Source: Eublepharis macularius (Eukaryota > Chordata > Lepidosauria > Squamata > Eublepharidae). From it: DNA of 64,000 bases. The DNA lies in NCBI RefSeq assembly GCF_028583425.1, contig NC_072794.1, forward strand, positions 31,121,232 through 31,185,231, given 5' to 3'. The number at the start of each line of letters is the position of its first letter. The stretch's first letter is position 1. A model generated the notes under the pieces. It was not told where the DNA came from. It was given only the letters and a program-made list of their open reading frames with translations, and searched no databases. Shown here one piece after another: positions 14,115 through 26,067 of this stretch. Both the position numbers and the translations under genes were made by a program.

Positions 14115-15080
14115 CAGGGCTCATTTTGAGGGGAAATGCACCAGAAGGCCATTCTGGAATGTCTGAAAAGAGATCACATGGGTGGTGGACCCACCCACAT
14201 GACTCCTTTTCCTCCCTGGGCCACTGCAGCCTGCGCGGCCCATCCTCCTGCCCTGCTGGCTAGTCGAGGCAGCGCATGCAGCCTCTAGAGCTGGCACCGC
14301 AGACAGCTGGTGCGGCCCATCCTTCTGGCCTGCTGGCCGGTCGAGGTAGCATGCGCGCGGCCTCTAGAGCCGGTCCCACAGCCAGCCAGTGTAGCCCATC
14401 CTCCTGGCCTACTGGCTGGTCAAGGCGGCACACGCAGCCTCTAGACCTGGACCCACGGCCAGGCAGTGCAGCTGCGGCCTGCGCAGCCCGACCTCCCGGC
14501 CTGCTGGCCAGTCAGGGTGGCATGCAGCGGCCTCCAGAGCTGGTGCCGCTGCAGCCTGCGCGGGCCGTCCTTCTGGCCAGTCGAGGAGGCCCGTGGCGGC
14601 CCTTGGAGCTGGGCCTGCGCCTCTTTCCTCCGGGCCTGCAAGCGATGGTATCTCTCCCCCCTCCCCATATCTGTTTTGCTAGCTTTGTTCTCTGAGCTCT
14701 AATCTGTGTAGAAAAGCTCTAACACACTGTGTTATGTCCCCCCTCCCCAGATGTACAGTGTGCACTTGCAACATTAATTTTTAAAAATCTGTTTTGCTGG
14801 CTTTCTCCTCTGTGGTGAGCTCTAATCTGTCTAGAAAAACACTATAGAAACACACTGTTTTTACTGTTATGTCTGAGTTGGGAAATACCTGTAGATTTTT
14901 TGGGTGGAGCCTGAGGGGTGGGCGTTGCCTTTTGACACACTTCCAATGATGTCAGGGTGTGTGGCATATGCAAATCAATTATGCTAATGACACATTTTGG
15001 GTGATCTCAAGGGGCATGGCATATGCTAATGAGTTACGCTAATGAGTTCCTGCAGCTCTTTTTCTACGAGATGACCCCTG
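14115..15080 (+). mobile_element. Non-autonomous hAT element with 8-bp TSD TTGTAAGG
   Basis: The termini are CAGGGCTCAT on the left and ATGACCCCTG on the right (inverse CAGGGGTCAT). The 8-bp TTGTAAGG is exact at 14107-14114 and 15081-15088. CAGGG termini and an 8-bp duplication are the hAT hallmarks. There is no transposase frame. The 966-bp interior is a GC-rich tandem region (14200-14640) followed by AT-rich sequence with related CTAATCTGT.TAGAAAA repeats near 14700 and 14820. Confidence 0.88.
14200..14640 (+). repeat. GC-rich minisatellite inside the hAT element
   Basis: About five imperfect units of roughly 80-110 bp share blocks such as GGCCTGCTGGCC.GTCGAGG, CAGCCTCTAGAGC and CAGCCTGCGCGGCCC. 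The open frames here on both strands follow from GC richness and repetition, not from coding. Confidence 0.7.
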
Positions 15081-16139
15081 TTGTAAGGTATGACCAAAGT
15101 AATACCTAGGGACCCAGCAGTCACCTTATCTTTTTTTTTTGAGGACATCATCAGTAATTGACAAGAAAAAATCATTCCCTTCAAGGGATAGGTCCTCAAC
15201 CCTTAATCTATGGTGTGGAGCTAATGTAGTGGTTCTAAGCCACGCATGCCTCCGAATTACGATGGCTGAGGCAACAGCTTGTGCAGAGCAATCCTCAATG
15301 TGTCTTGCAATGAGAATTTGTTCTTTTAGAGAGCCGAAGGGCTTCTCCCTGGAGTACCTTTGCAAGACACTTGTTTCTCATCAGGAATGAGACTTAAGTA
15401 AGGGCCAATCTTGTTCCAAAGAAACAATTGGTACCTGGTCATAATGGCCTCATAATTGCCAATATGGAAATTTAGGGCTGATGAGGCATAAACCTTTCTC
15501 CCCAAAATACCAAGCTTCCTGCCCTCTTTATTTGTGGGAGCAGAATGACCATCACCCCATGGAAGACCTTTTTTTTTTGCAGGGTTTCTGTAACGATGGA
15601 ATTAAGGAGGGTGATTGAACAGGAACACAGCCCTGTCTTGCTTGGTCTTATAGAGGTTATCTAACTTTTTTGAGGTCATTGGCACGGATGCCGTAGTCAA
15701 CCAGACCTCCTTCATATCATTAATCATTCCTTGCATGATTGTGAATGCCACTGGGCCCATTGCCTCTGAGTGGAGAACCTTGAAGACTGGATCCGACAAT
15801 GTCGGAACCAAACAAGTCACTTCAATTTCCAATGACCTTGCTGCTCAGAGTAGAGGCAAAGATATTCAGCGGGAGGCACAGCAGACTCCGCTGTAATACA
15901 TTCAGGAGGGGATGGCTCAGATGCCATGTAGGAACCAGTCAGAGCCATCATCAGGATGCGTTGGTGGATCAAGTGTCAGTTCAATAGACCCAGTGTCTTC
16001 AGGAATTCCTGAAGGAACTGAGGTCAGCCTTGCCTTCATGACTGAAGGACGAGGTTCTGCAGGGTAGTAGTCATTGTGCAAGTAGGAGTGAGACAGAGGA
16101 TAGAGACCTAGAGATCCTCCCATGTCACAGGCATAGTAA
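15081..16139 (-). pseudogene. DIRS gag region (middle part)
   Basis: Minus-strand frames at 15126-15365 (SLKEQILIARHIEDCSAQAV, VIRRHAWLRTTTL, LRVEDLSLEGNDFFLSIT), 15602-15832 (LVPTLSDPVFKVLHSEAMGP, SKKLDNLYKT) and the left part of 15917-16324 match the gag-like ORF of DIRS elements, where RRHAWLR and IEDLPFEG-type blocks recur. The frame is broken, and a CR1 copy splits it at about 16140. Confidence 0.7.
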
Positions 16140-17090
16140 TGATAAGAAGCCCGGTACTTTTCAATATTTTTATCAATGATCTGGATGAAGGAGTGGAAGG
16201 GCTGCTCATTAAATTTGCTGATGATACCAAATTGGAAGGAGTAGCAAACACCCAAGAAGATAGAATTAAAATTCAACAAGACCTGAATACTCTGGAGAAG
16301 TGAGCAGCTGTGAATAGGATGCAATTCAACAAAGACAAGTCCACAGTATTACATCTGGGCCACAAAAATGGGAAGAACAAATACTGGATGGGGGATACAC
16401 TTCTGGGCAGTAGTATATGTGAAAGGGATCTGGGGGTAAGAGTGGACTGTAAACTAAATATGAGCAGTCAGTGTGATGCAGTGGCAAAAAAGGCTAATTC
16501 AATCTTGGGTTGTATCAAAGGGGCCATAGCGTCGAAATCGCAGGAGGTCATAGCCCCTCTCTATACTGCCTTGGTCAGGCCACACCTGGAGTATTGTGTG
16601 CAGTTCTGGAGGCCTCACTTCAAAAAGGATGTGGCCAAAATCGAGAGGGTGCAGAGGAGAGCAATGAGAATGATCAGGGGTCTGGAGACTGAGCCCTATG
16701 AGGTAAGGCTGAGGGCCTTGGGAATGTTTAGTTTGGAGAAGAGGAGGTTGAGGGGGGACATGATTGCTCTCTTTAAATATTTGAAAGGCTGTCATTTGGA
16801 GGAGGGAAAGGAGCTGTTCCAGTTGGCAGCAGAGGATAGGATCCAAAGCAATGGGCTTAAATTACATGCACAAAGGTACTGGCTGGATATTAGGAAAAAC
16901 TTGTTCATGGTCAGAGTAGTTCAAAAGTGGAATCAGCTGCCTAGGGAGGTGGTGAGCTCCCCCTCACTGGCAGTTTTCCAGAAGAGGCTGGATGAATACT
17001 TGTCAGAGATGCTTTAGGCTGATCCTGCACTGGGCAGGGGGTTGGACTAGATGGTCTGTATGGCCTCTTCCAACTCTATGATTCTATGAG
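16140..17090 (+). mobile_element. CR1 non-LTR retrotransposon 3' part
   Basis: The plus-strand translation begins LFNIFINDLDEGVEG and FADDTKLEGVANTQEDRIK (the RT catalytic region), hits one stop near 16302, and continues as the 235-residue frame 16310-17017. That frame holds CR1 signatures: MQFNKDKSTVLHLGHKN, ERDLGVRVDCKLNMS, LVRPHLEYCVQFW, RVQRRAMRMIRGLE, LFSLEKRRLRGDMI-like, and WNQLPREVV. The 3' end carries GGGGGTTGGACTAGATGG and the terminal ATTCTATGA motif of CR1. It is 5'-truncated and dead, inserted antisense into the DIRS gag; no target duplication is evident, as is usual for CR1. Confidence 0.93.
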
Positions 17091-17792
17091 ACTCATAGGG
17101 GTATGGAACCCATGGGTGTCTGTGATTTCTCACAAGCTCTAGACAACTCTCAATGTCTGTTGGAGCCAAGGAACCTGCTTCCTTCTGTACAGGACACACT
17201 GGGGACAGCAGTAACTGAGATAAAGTTGCTCCTATATCCATGAGGTCTAGAATCTCGCCCTCTAGGACAGAATGAACTGAAGCTGATCAGTGCTTAGGAG
17301 TTGGTGAAGGAGTTCTCGAAGTCGCAGGCAGGCTTGATGCCATCGAGGTGAATGAAGCCAAAGCTGAGGATCTTTTTTTTTTGGCGCAGTTTTGGAGTTG
17401 GGTGCTTTTCAATATGCCTTCAGTTGGCTTTCTTTGACAGCAGCGCGGATGAAGACCAAAATGGACTGGAATCTTTAGGAACCGACTGGTTCATACTGTC
17501 AGCACTTGGAACTGAAATTGGAGGTACCAAGGAGGCCAGTTCTGGGCACTGCGGTCCTTTATTAGCGGCCTTAGAAACCTGAGTCAGATACACCTTGGAG
17601 GGCTGACTCCCATAATGCTTTTAGGCGCAATGCTCATTCATGTCAGGCCTTAGGCATGAACTGTTTACACCTGCCACAGTGCACTGTATCGTATGCCTCT
17701 CCTAGGCACATAAGGCATTTCTTGTGCCCATCAGATTGGGGCATCTTGGATCCATACTTGAGGCACTTCTTGAAAAGTGCTTTAGAAGTCAT
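17091..17792 (-). pseudogene. DIRS gag N-terminal region with Cys/His cluster
   Basis: The likely ATG is at 17792-17790. The product begins MTSKALFKKCLKYGSKMPQS and runs into CLMCLGEAYDTVHCGRCKQF, a zinc-binding-like cluster found at the start of DIRS gag proteins. Downstream frames continue toward the CR1 junction (SQLLLSPVCPVQKEAGSL near 17220). Internal stops are present. Confidence 0.7.
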
Positions 17793-17894
17793 CTTCTCAC
17801 TTTGTTTTCTTCTTGCTCGGATTCAAGGAGGAGCCTGAAGTACATCCTTTTTCAGCAGTGGCTAAAGAACCGAGGGAGGGATCCGCTCACCCTG

Positions 17895-17903
17895 CCTTTT
17901 ATA
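17895..17903 (-). promoter_or_regulatory. TATA-box-like motif upstream of DIRS gag
   Basis: On the minus strand TATAAAAGG lies about 105 bp upstream of the gag ATG in a GC-rich context. It may be the internal promoter of the element; motif match only. Confidence 0.35.
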
Positions 17904-17990
17904 GCCGCGCTCACTCAAAAAACGTGCAAAAAGGCTGAGCGAGTGTCTCGCACCTTTTGGAGCTTTGATACATCCACAGCTGGCCTGCAC

Positions 17991-20900
17991 ATGCACAGTT
18001 CCCATGTGGGACTTCACAGAAGACACAACGATGAACAACTGTGCGTGTGTGTACACACATGCACACACTTCGTGTCACTGTTTACTTTCTCTAAAAAAAT
18101 CATTATGGCTCACAATTACTTGGGATAACATTATGTGATTTGCAGTTCTTTGCAAGATTGTGGACTAACCACAACATCTCCTCAAGTTGAAGTCTTGATG
18201 TAATATGGATTTTCTACTAATTACATCCTTCCATATTGTTTGCTATTGTATTTCCCTAAACAAATAATCAATTAAGCCAGACTATGAACTGTACAACAAT
18301 TTTTATTCAGGGCACCCATGTTTTTTTACTATTCTTTAGTTATGACAGTCAATGCTCTAGGAAGCTCCCCTTAATTTAAAATCAAATGCATGGTCAGCTC
18401 TCATACATTAAGAAAACAGTACCTCAAGGTGTAAGGATGTCACGCAACTCTCAAGAGACTTTATTTCATTAGTAAAAGTTCTTTATTGATAAGATGCCAG
18501 TATCATACACTTACACCATCCTTGCTAGGACGGGCGGCTACAGACAAGTATCAAGCAGATATAGGTTCCCCAAAGTTACTCCTAATTCCCCCCCTCCTTT
18601 CTCCTAACAGTCCTTTAACTCTGCAAACAGGAAAACAGGCTGTGTATTTCATGGACTGCTCAAGGTCAAGCAGGCTCCCAGGCTTGGGAGAGATTACAAC
18701 AGGAACAAATACCTCCCGTTCCCAGTTTCTCCCCCTGGTTCAAATAACAGAATCACCCCAACAGCATCAGCTGCGGGGGGGGGGCAGGGGGCGGCAGCAC
18801 TGAATATGACAGGTGATCCTGAGCACCTGACAAGGTTCCATTGTTCTTTCAAAGACATCAGATGTTAACTGATAAGTTGTCATTACATCATTTAAATTTT
18901 CCCATCTCTCTGCCAATAATTAATTTGAGTAGTTTGCCAGTGAAACTGTTATTCAGGACTAATAGTCAGAGGAAGAGGGAAATGCAAGCCTCATACCTAG
19001 CACAAGCTTTTAAAAAATACAGCTTGGAATTCATGCAGTCTATGTGATTTGTTCACATATTAAGTTCACAGCATACACTGCCAAACTGCTCCAGAGAAAT
19101 CTTGTTTTTGTGTACATTCACACATTTTCCAGAATAAAGTCTGAATCCAAGCCCATTAAAGCCACTTAACTATAGTTGTAACCATTCAACAGAAAGAAGC
19201 AACAGCTACATGTGACGTGCAAATGTACCAAATGGTAAGCACAAACTGAAGCACAAGGAAGGGAATAAGCATTTTCTTACTGTTAAAGAGGTGCCAAGCA
19301 ACAGAGAAGGCTTGTGTCAGCAACTGCTGAATCATTCATAGGCTGATTGTGGCACAGTAACCAGGTAAAAAATTAGATTTCCACTACTTGTGTGCTAGTA
19401 TACAAGCCAAATGTAGTTAACCAAGAAGTAGGACTGGTATAGTATTTCCAGAGCTGATTTTTTTAACAGATAAAAACCTGGGTTTTGTCATCTATTTCAA
19501 ATGTCCTATAAATACATACCCCATTCCACTAGATTACAAATAGTTCCTCCAAGAACAGAAAGCAATGCAAAGACACAGTGAGCCTTGGTGCACTTGCCAG
19601 GTTGATGACTGCTATGAATCTTGACAGATATGAGTCTCTCTGCTAGAGCAAGGGAAAACAGCTAGCAGCTTCCATGTGTTGCCTGGTTGAGAAAATGCAG
19701 CAGGTCTAGCAGTGCTTGTTGGAGACTGCCTGCTCAACTGGAAGCTTAATATAATCCCCAGAGCTATAGTTGACACCCGCTCCGCCCCTCCACTAATTCA
19801 GAGAAGAGAGCCTAATTTCTGACACTAGGCTGGAAGGGACCCTCATCTCTTTGAATCCTGTCTATTTAGACATGAGACAGGGATCCTAGGAACTGCTCTC
19901 TGTTGATTTCAGTCTCCCTTTGTCATCAGTTCTGGCCCCATACAGCTTTGATTTATCCCCTGATTTCTGCACACATTTTTCAGTCTTTAGTTTTCATTTT
20001 GTTTTGTTTTTTTGTTTTCCCTGGTTCTTTTGAGGCCACTTTTATCCTGATTATTTTTTGAAGTCTATTCTGAGTAGCCTTTGTTCCTTGTGTGGAATGT
20101 TTCTTTCGGTACTGTTTGTCCTGCCCATCCCACCCACCTCCTGATGATTGGTTGTACATCATAGTTAAACCACTCTTCTCTCCTTCTGCCTTCCTTCCCC
20201 CACCTGGTTTCGCTTTCTATCTTTAAAAAAAAAATCATTAATTTCATAACATTATAACGATCTAACATTGCAATAATGCAATAATAGATGCAGCAGATTC
20301 TCTGAATCCCCAGCTTTCACTTAAAAAAAAAAAAGCTAGACTCTAGCTCTTTCACTTACAGAGATATCAGGAAAAAAGGCTATCTCCACAACAGAAGGGG
20401 CTAGACACTTTTTTTTAAAATGAAAGCTGGAGATTCAGAGAACCTGCTGCATCTATTAAGTCAGATCTTAATAGACATATTTTTAAAAAATTGCAAAAGT
20501 CCGGGGGGGCGGGCCTCAAGCATGCACTAAACATACAAAAGGGGAGGGGTGCTGTGATGTCACTGACGATGCAGCACTCTTGCTTGAAAATCTTGATTAT
20601 TTAGGGCATGTGAAGAAGAAACAGACCAACTCCACAAATGTTAAAATCCAGATGGAGGGCAGACGTGTGGAAAACTGTACCCAAACTGATTCCAGTGCTT
20701 ATGGATTCACTGCTAAGAAAATGAGGAATAAGTTCACTGTGGAGAAAAGCCCAATAAATCAGGGCATGATGCAGGTGGGAAAAGTTGAACTTCTGTATGC
20801 ACATTTACAGTGAGTCTGTAAGTTGTCTCTAGACTCAGCTGACTTGGGTATGCTAACCCACGCTTCAGACTGGATTACTCTAATGTGCTCTACATGATGC

Positions 20901-23089
20901 TGACATTGAAGACAATTTAGAAACTTCAAATGGTACAAAATGTAGCTGCTTGCTTACTAGTAGGCAATGTTCAGTATCAATATATAACTCTACATTGTAA
21001 GTGATGCATTTAATTTTGTTAAAGCAGTACAGAAAATTTGGGTTTGATAGGAAAGTACTGCACCTATTTCAATTGCCCCCCTTTTCCCATTGTTTCAAAA
21101 TGTCTTGAAATTTTACATCTCTGCCAGTGCCTTATATACTATTAATGTCAGCATACATTATCTGACCACTACAAATATAACAATGAAAGACATCATAAAT
21201 AGCCCATAACGTTTCAGTTTAAAAAAATTTAAATTAAAATTTATTGCACAACATGGTGTCAACATTGGTAACTGCTCAATACTAACAATAACAGAATAAG
21301 CTACATGTACAACCTACTAAAACCATACAAACTCTCAGCATTATTAGACATTTAGAGAATTCCCAGACGTCAAAAAAAATCAGATCTTGAAAACATGGAT
21401 TTGCTGGAACCACTTCTTGTTCAGCAAGATATTCCAGCACTGGAAGCCAAAAGTCTTGGAAAGACTTTTGATATGTTTCCAAATTTGACATATTTATACT
21501 ACTTATAATTCTGCTATGAATAAAATGCTCCCACAAGCTGTTATGCCCACATATAATTCAAGGACTGTAAAGGTAAGACAGAGCTTGACAAATCCCAGGC
21601 ACAAGGTCATTGTGGTGCCTTGTATTTTCAGCAATAATTTTATTATAGCATTTCTTAGTCATGGCCAGAGAAAGCACAAAGTGCATCACTCTGCATCAGA
21701 ATATGTTGTCATATGGCATAAAAATAAATAAACATGAAGTTCAACCAACTCCGAGAGCATAGCCTAGCACATAGCACTGCCTTCCACAGGGACTGTCAGA
21801 GGTAGCACTCTAAACTACCCATTACAAGCCCCTCAGACTCCATGGATGATAAACATAACTGTCACCACCAATATGTTAACACAGGAAGGGAACACACTTC
21901 ACAGATGCTATACAAGAAGAAACCCATCTCTCTCTAAGTTGTGCTGCACAGTCAATCTAAAGAGCCACAGGCCAGACAACCACCACATTCCCTGAGTCCC
22001 TCTTTTCAGACTACTCTTCATACTGAAATGTAGGGAAAACCAGAAATTTATTAGCAGATAAAAAGAAATCTGTTAGGATGACAAAACATATAGAGATCCC
22101 TTAGGAGTGTGAAAGAATGTAAGCATTTATTTAAGACAACACACAGTGGTAAGGTTACAAACAGGACACTCAAAATTAAACCACTCACACATCTAGCTAC
22201 TAATGGTTAAGACTGATGTCACCATCCTTCTCCTTGAAGTCAACACGAAACCAAAGCCAACCCTGATTCCTCTTTTAGCAACTTCATAAACCAATTTCCC
22301 CCCAGCTCTCTCACCAGTGTTCTTTGGTAATATAATTTTCACTGGCAAAGCATCTTCTTTTGGTGGCTTGTTTTATGTAAACTTAACTTTACATTCATTG
22401 GTGGAAGATCAATTCATTTTTTAACCAGAGGCTTTCTAAACAGATTCCAATATGCAATTAAATAGAGCATTTTAAAGCAATAATGGAATTATGAGAAATT
22501 GGGGTGAAGTTACAGTTAGAGGTTAACTTTTGCTGTGGTGTTGACAACCAGAGTTACCCCTGTATTTACTTATCAACAATTTTGTCATAGCTTTAATGAA
22601 ATCAGGAGAAACCAGGGATTAGGATTTGTGGTAGCAGTAGCTATAAACTATCGTCATTAAAATACAAAACCCTGAAGACTGAAAAATTAGGCTGCCTCCT
22701 AGAGCCAAAGAAAATTTGTCAAGACATGAGTTAAGAATCGGTACTTTGAATTGAGTCCAGAAACAACTGGACAGTCACTAGTTTATAAAATTTTATTACT
22801 GGGCATATTTATGAAATTTATAAGTATAAATGCATTATTTTCCCCAAGAAAACCTGAAAATACGGAGTATTTGAAAGACAGCTGCAAACTGCTACATCCT
22901 ATGCAACCTTTCATTTCTCCAGTTTTGTCATATGAGAAAGAGGAAAACTAAGCACTGAAATTAAAAAAACAGAAATGTGTATTTGGATATCAAGTTAAAG
23001 TTTAACAGAAAACACTGAACTCTAATGTATTAAACACATTATAGCATAAACAATATAAACAATCATGAAAATGTCATATATAATTACAG
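17991..23089. other. Intron sequence without recognised genes
   Basis: No host exon or well-preserved transposon ORF was recognised. The only clear structure is the inverted repeat at 20283-20459. A G-run occurs at 18775-18784. An L2-like scrap (GAATTGAGTCCAGAAACAAC) is at about 22750. Confidence 0.5.
20283..20459. mobile_element. Foldback MITE
   Basis: Arms of about 45 bp (20283-20326 and 20413-20459, TAATAGATGCAGCAG..TTCTCTGAATC) are inverted with about three mismatches around an 85-bp spacer that contains further complementary segments (AAGCTAGACTCTAGCTCTTT). This is typical of a small non-autonomous DNA transposon; the superfamily is unknown. Confidence 0.6.
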
Positions 23090-26060
23090 TATACCTAGGA
23101 ATGATTATAGTGTTGTAGATTGCTTAGATGAAGGACGGATGCCAGGACTGCTACTTGTTTTTGCAGTGTGGCCAGCTTGAGGTCAGAGTCTAGCCCATCC
23201 TGAAGGAAACCTAGGACTGCGGCCAAGAAAGGTGTAGGTGGATCACCTTCTTTCTCTTTGACCATCTGACGAAGGCTTTCCACCAGTAAATCTTGATGGT
23301 TGGTTTCTTCCTAGAGTCCAAGAGTATGGACCACTTGAGGGAGGTAGCCGTTTGAACAGGGCGTTCCTTTAAACTTTCATGCGGTCAGACACATCCATTC
23401 TGGGTGTGGGCGCCAATCGGTCCCTGATGGAGTAGATTTGGGATGGACAGAAGATGAAGAGAAGGGGATGAGGACATCGATTGGAGTGTGGAGAACCATG
23501 GTCTCCTCAGCCACCATGGTGCACTCAGAATCACCTCTACGTTCTGATCCGCGATTTTCCTCAGCAGCTTGAGTAAGATAGGGATCAGAGAAAAGGCATA
23601 GAGTAGGCCCTTGGACCAGAGGGAGATGAGAGCATCAGTGTCCTCCGCCTGAGGGCGGAGGTATCTGGAGAAATATCTGGCGACCAGATTGTTTACATGA
23701 GATGCAAACAGGTCCATGATCAGAATACCAAAAAGGTTCATCCCTGTCTGGAAAACCTTCTGCTTGATGGACCATTCTCCTGGTTGTATGGTCTGTCTGC
23801 TCAACCAGTCAGCCTGCGAGTTGTCTGTACACTTGATGTGTTCCGCCTGGATGGATGTCAGGTGGACTTCTGTCTGTGATATGATCTTGACAGCCTCCTT
23901 GTGAGGTCTGGAGGACCGACTGCCTTACCGAGTGCCCCCATTTGTTCACATAGGCCTTGGCTGACATGCTGTCCATGCAGATCAGAGTGCCTGTTACGCT
24001 CCTGGAAAAGTGAGATAGAACCAACTGAATCACTCGCATCTCCAGCAAGTTGATGAGGAGCCGAGATTCCCCCTCGGATCAGAGGCCCTGAACCATTTGC
24101 TTCTCCAACGTTGCCCCCCATCCTGGCATCTGTGAACACTTGAAATCTGTGAGGGCTCAGGAAAGTTTTCCCTTGCTGAAGGTTGGCATCCTGTAACCAC
24201 CACTTGAGGCTCTCCTTGACTTTCCATGAGACCTGTACGAGTCTGTTGGACTGGGATATGATCTGAAATAGAAATTGTCGGAGGAAGGAAGTGGAAACAT
24301 CCCCAATAGATGGCCTTGCAGTTTGCTATTAAGGACTCCCTCAGCTTGGAGAGTGTTGTGAGCGAGAAGGAGCTGCTTCGGATCATGGATCTGATGAGCC
24401 CCTTGGTCTTTTGGACCTCTTTTGTTGTTGTTTTTGAGGGAGAAAGAGGCATCCTTCCTTGATGTCGATTGTCAGACCCAGATGAACCAGCCTCTCTTGA
24501 GGGAAGAACAGCACACTTGTTCATGTTTATCAGGAACCCGTGCCGTTGCAGGCAGTGGATTATCTCCCAGGTGTCTTGGAGGGCTCTCTCTCTGGAGTCC
24601 GCCCTGAGAAGGATGTTGCTGAGATATGGATGGATGTGAATCCCCCTCTCTCTGAGTCAAATGATGGGACTGATAAGTACCTTCGAAAAGAGTCTGGGAG
24701 CTGTAGCCAGGCTGAAGGGTAGTGCTTTGAACTGGTAGTGATGGTTGTCAAGGCTGAATCTTAAGAAGTAACGGTGCTTGGATGTATGGGAATGTGGAGG
24801 ATGACCTTGGTGAGGTCTATGGAAGTGAGAAAGACCCCTGAATATAACCGCTTCTGAAATGGAGCATAGTGATTCCATGCGGAAATGTATTAGTTTGATG
24901 AAGTGATCTATGAACTTTAAGTCCAGAATTGCTCACCAGTCCCCATTTTTTATTTGGTATGGTGAAGAACAGGGAATACACTCTGAAGCCCCTCTCCTGA
25001 TAGGGGATAGGCTCTATGGCTTTGATGTTTAAAGAATGTTGTAAGGCTTTCAGGGAGACAAGCATTCTCTGAGGGTCCCTGCAAAAACGAGGACTTCAGG
25101 AAATGACCCAGTAGATGGGATTTGAACTCGATGGAGTACCCCTTGGAGACTACTTCAAAGGTCCACCTTTGATTCTACCCATGTTTGATGGAACTGTAGT
25201 AGCCTCCCTCCCACCAGGCCCTGAGGTAAGTCAGGATTTTGGGACTTTGGCTTCAAAATCTTGCCTGTCCCCTCGAGACTGATTAGGCCTGTTGGACCTA
25301 GAGGCAAAGGAGTTTCGCTTGAAGCTTTGTCCGTTATTGTTCCAGGAGAAAATGTCTGGGCTCCCGGCAACGTCTGGCCAGGGAGTGGTGGGAATGAAAA
25401 GGCTGAGAATTAAAGACGCGTCCATCAGATCTTCTGAGTGTTCTGGGTAGAGCCTTCTTTTTGTCCCGTGTTTGCACCAAGACCTTATCCAGCATTTCTC
25501 CGAACTTTGTCACCCTGGAAAGGATAGGCCATAAGGATGAATTTGGAGTGGAGGTCAACTGGCCAGGGGAAGGATTCCCTCCATCCTCTGGGCCTAGAGG
25601 CCTTGCTAGCCTTAGGCTCTTCCTCTTCCCCTCTGGCGTACCCCTGTAAATCCAGGGCAGCCGGGGCTTTGGTCAATAAGCACTAGAAGCCCTCCGTTTT
25701 GAACAGCCTATTCGTTTGGCCGGGGATGGTGATCTCTGTTCCCTCCTCCTTAGAGAGGAACTCACCCTCCTCTCAATCCTCACCTTCGGAGGACATTCCC
25801 CCACAAACCTTGCCCTTGCTCCTGGGTCTGCCCGGGGTGGACTCTGGACTGCCTTGGTGGGCCATTGTCTCTCTGCTTGGTGTTGTCTGTTGGGGGGGGG
25901 GAGAAGGGGGGCAGATGCTGTCTCGCTAGTGTCCCTGGTATGGGATTGGCAAAATCTAAAGGCCTCTTCCCTCATAGTTTGTCTTAAACGGGAGAAAAAG
26001 GTTGTCCTGAAGAGGGGCTCCAAAACTGCCAAGTACATTACCAGCCATAAAAACATCAAG
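23090..26060 (-). mobile_element. Second DIRS-type retrotransposon, truncated, of a different lineage
   Basis: The minus-strand order is a gag-like Ser/Arg-rich region (26059-25080), RT (about 25065-24500), RNase H (about 24140-23800), a linker and the start of the recombinase (23283-23095). RT evidence: AIEPIPYQERGFRVYSLFFT, then a FKALPFSLATAPRLFSKVL block, and a GGFTSIHISATSF remnant in place of the catalytic YLDD box. RNase H evidence: LEMRVIQLVLSHFSRSVTGT. Linker: DLFASHVNNLVARYFSRY and KGLLYAFSLIPILLKLLRKI. Frameshifts are many. The sequences differ strongly from the first DIRS copy, so two lineages are present. The recombinase core is cut off near 23090. Confidence 0.8.
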
Positions 26061-26067
26061 GTATTAG

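Larger units (their letters stand above)
7800..17990 (-). mobile_element. DIRS-type tyrosine-recombinase retrotransposon, interrupted by four later insertions
   Basis: Read on the minus strand, the order is gag-like protein (from 17792 down to about 13980), reverse transcriptase (10145-9280), RNase H (9148-8800) and tyrosine recombinase (about 8640-7800). This is the DIRS order. Gag shows a Cys/His cluster, HKKCLMCLGEAYDTVHCGRC. RT shows VYSHYFMVNKRSGDS and FITVDLKDAYFNVPI. RNase H shows LLELRAIWFTLKIFLH and YLNKQGSTVS. The recombinase shows ITSARRVSELQALRYDP. The RT catalytic segment reads LDNWLI where DIRS elements have LDDWLI, and stops and frameshifts are frequent, so the copy is dead. 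Insertions at 10233-13622, 13719-13974, 14115-15080 and about 16140-17090 split it. The outer ends are approximate; terminal repeats were not resolved. Confidence 0.85.
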
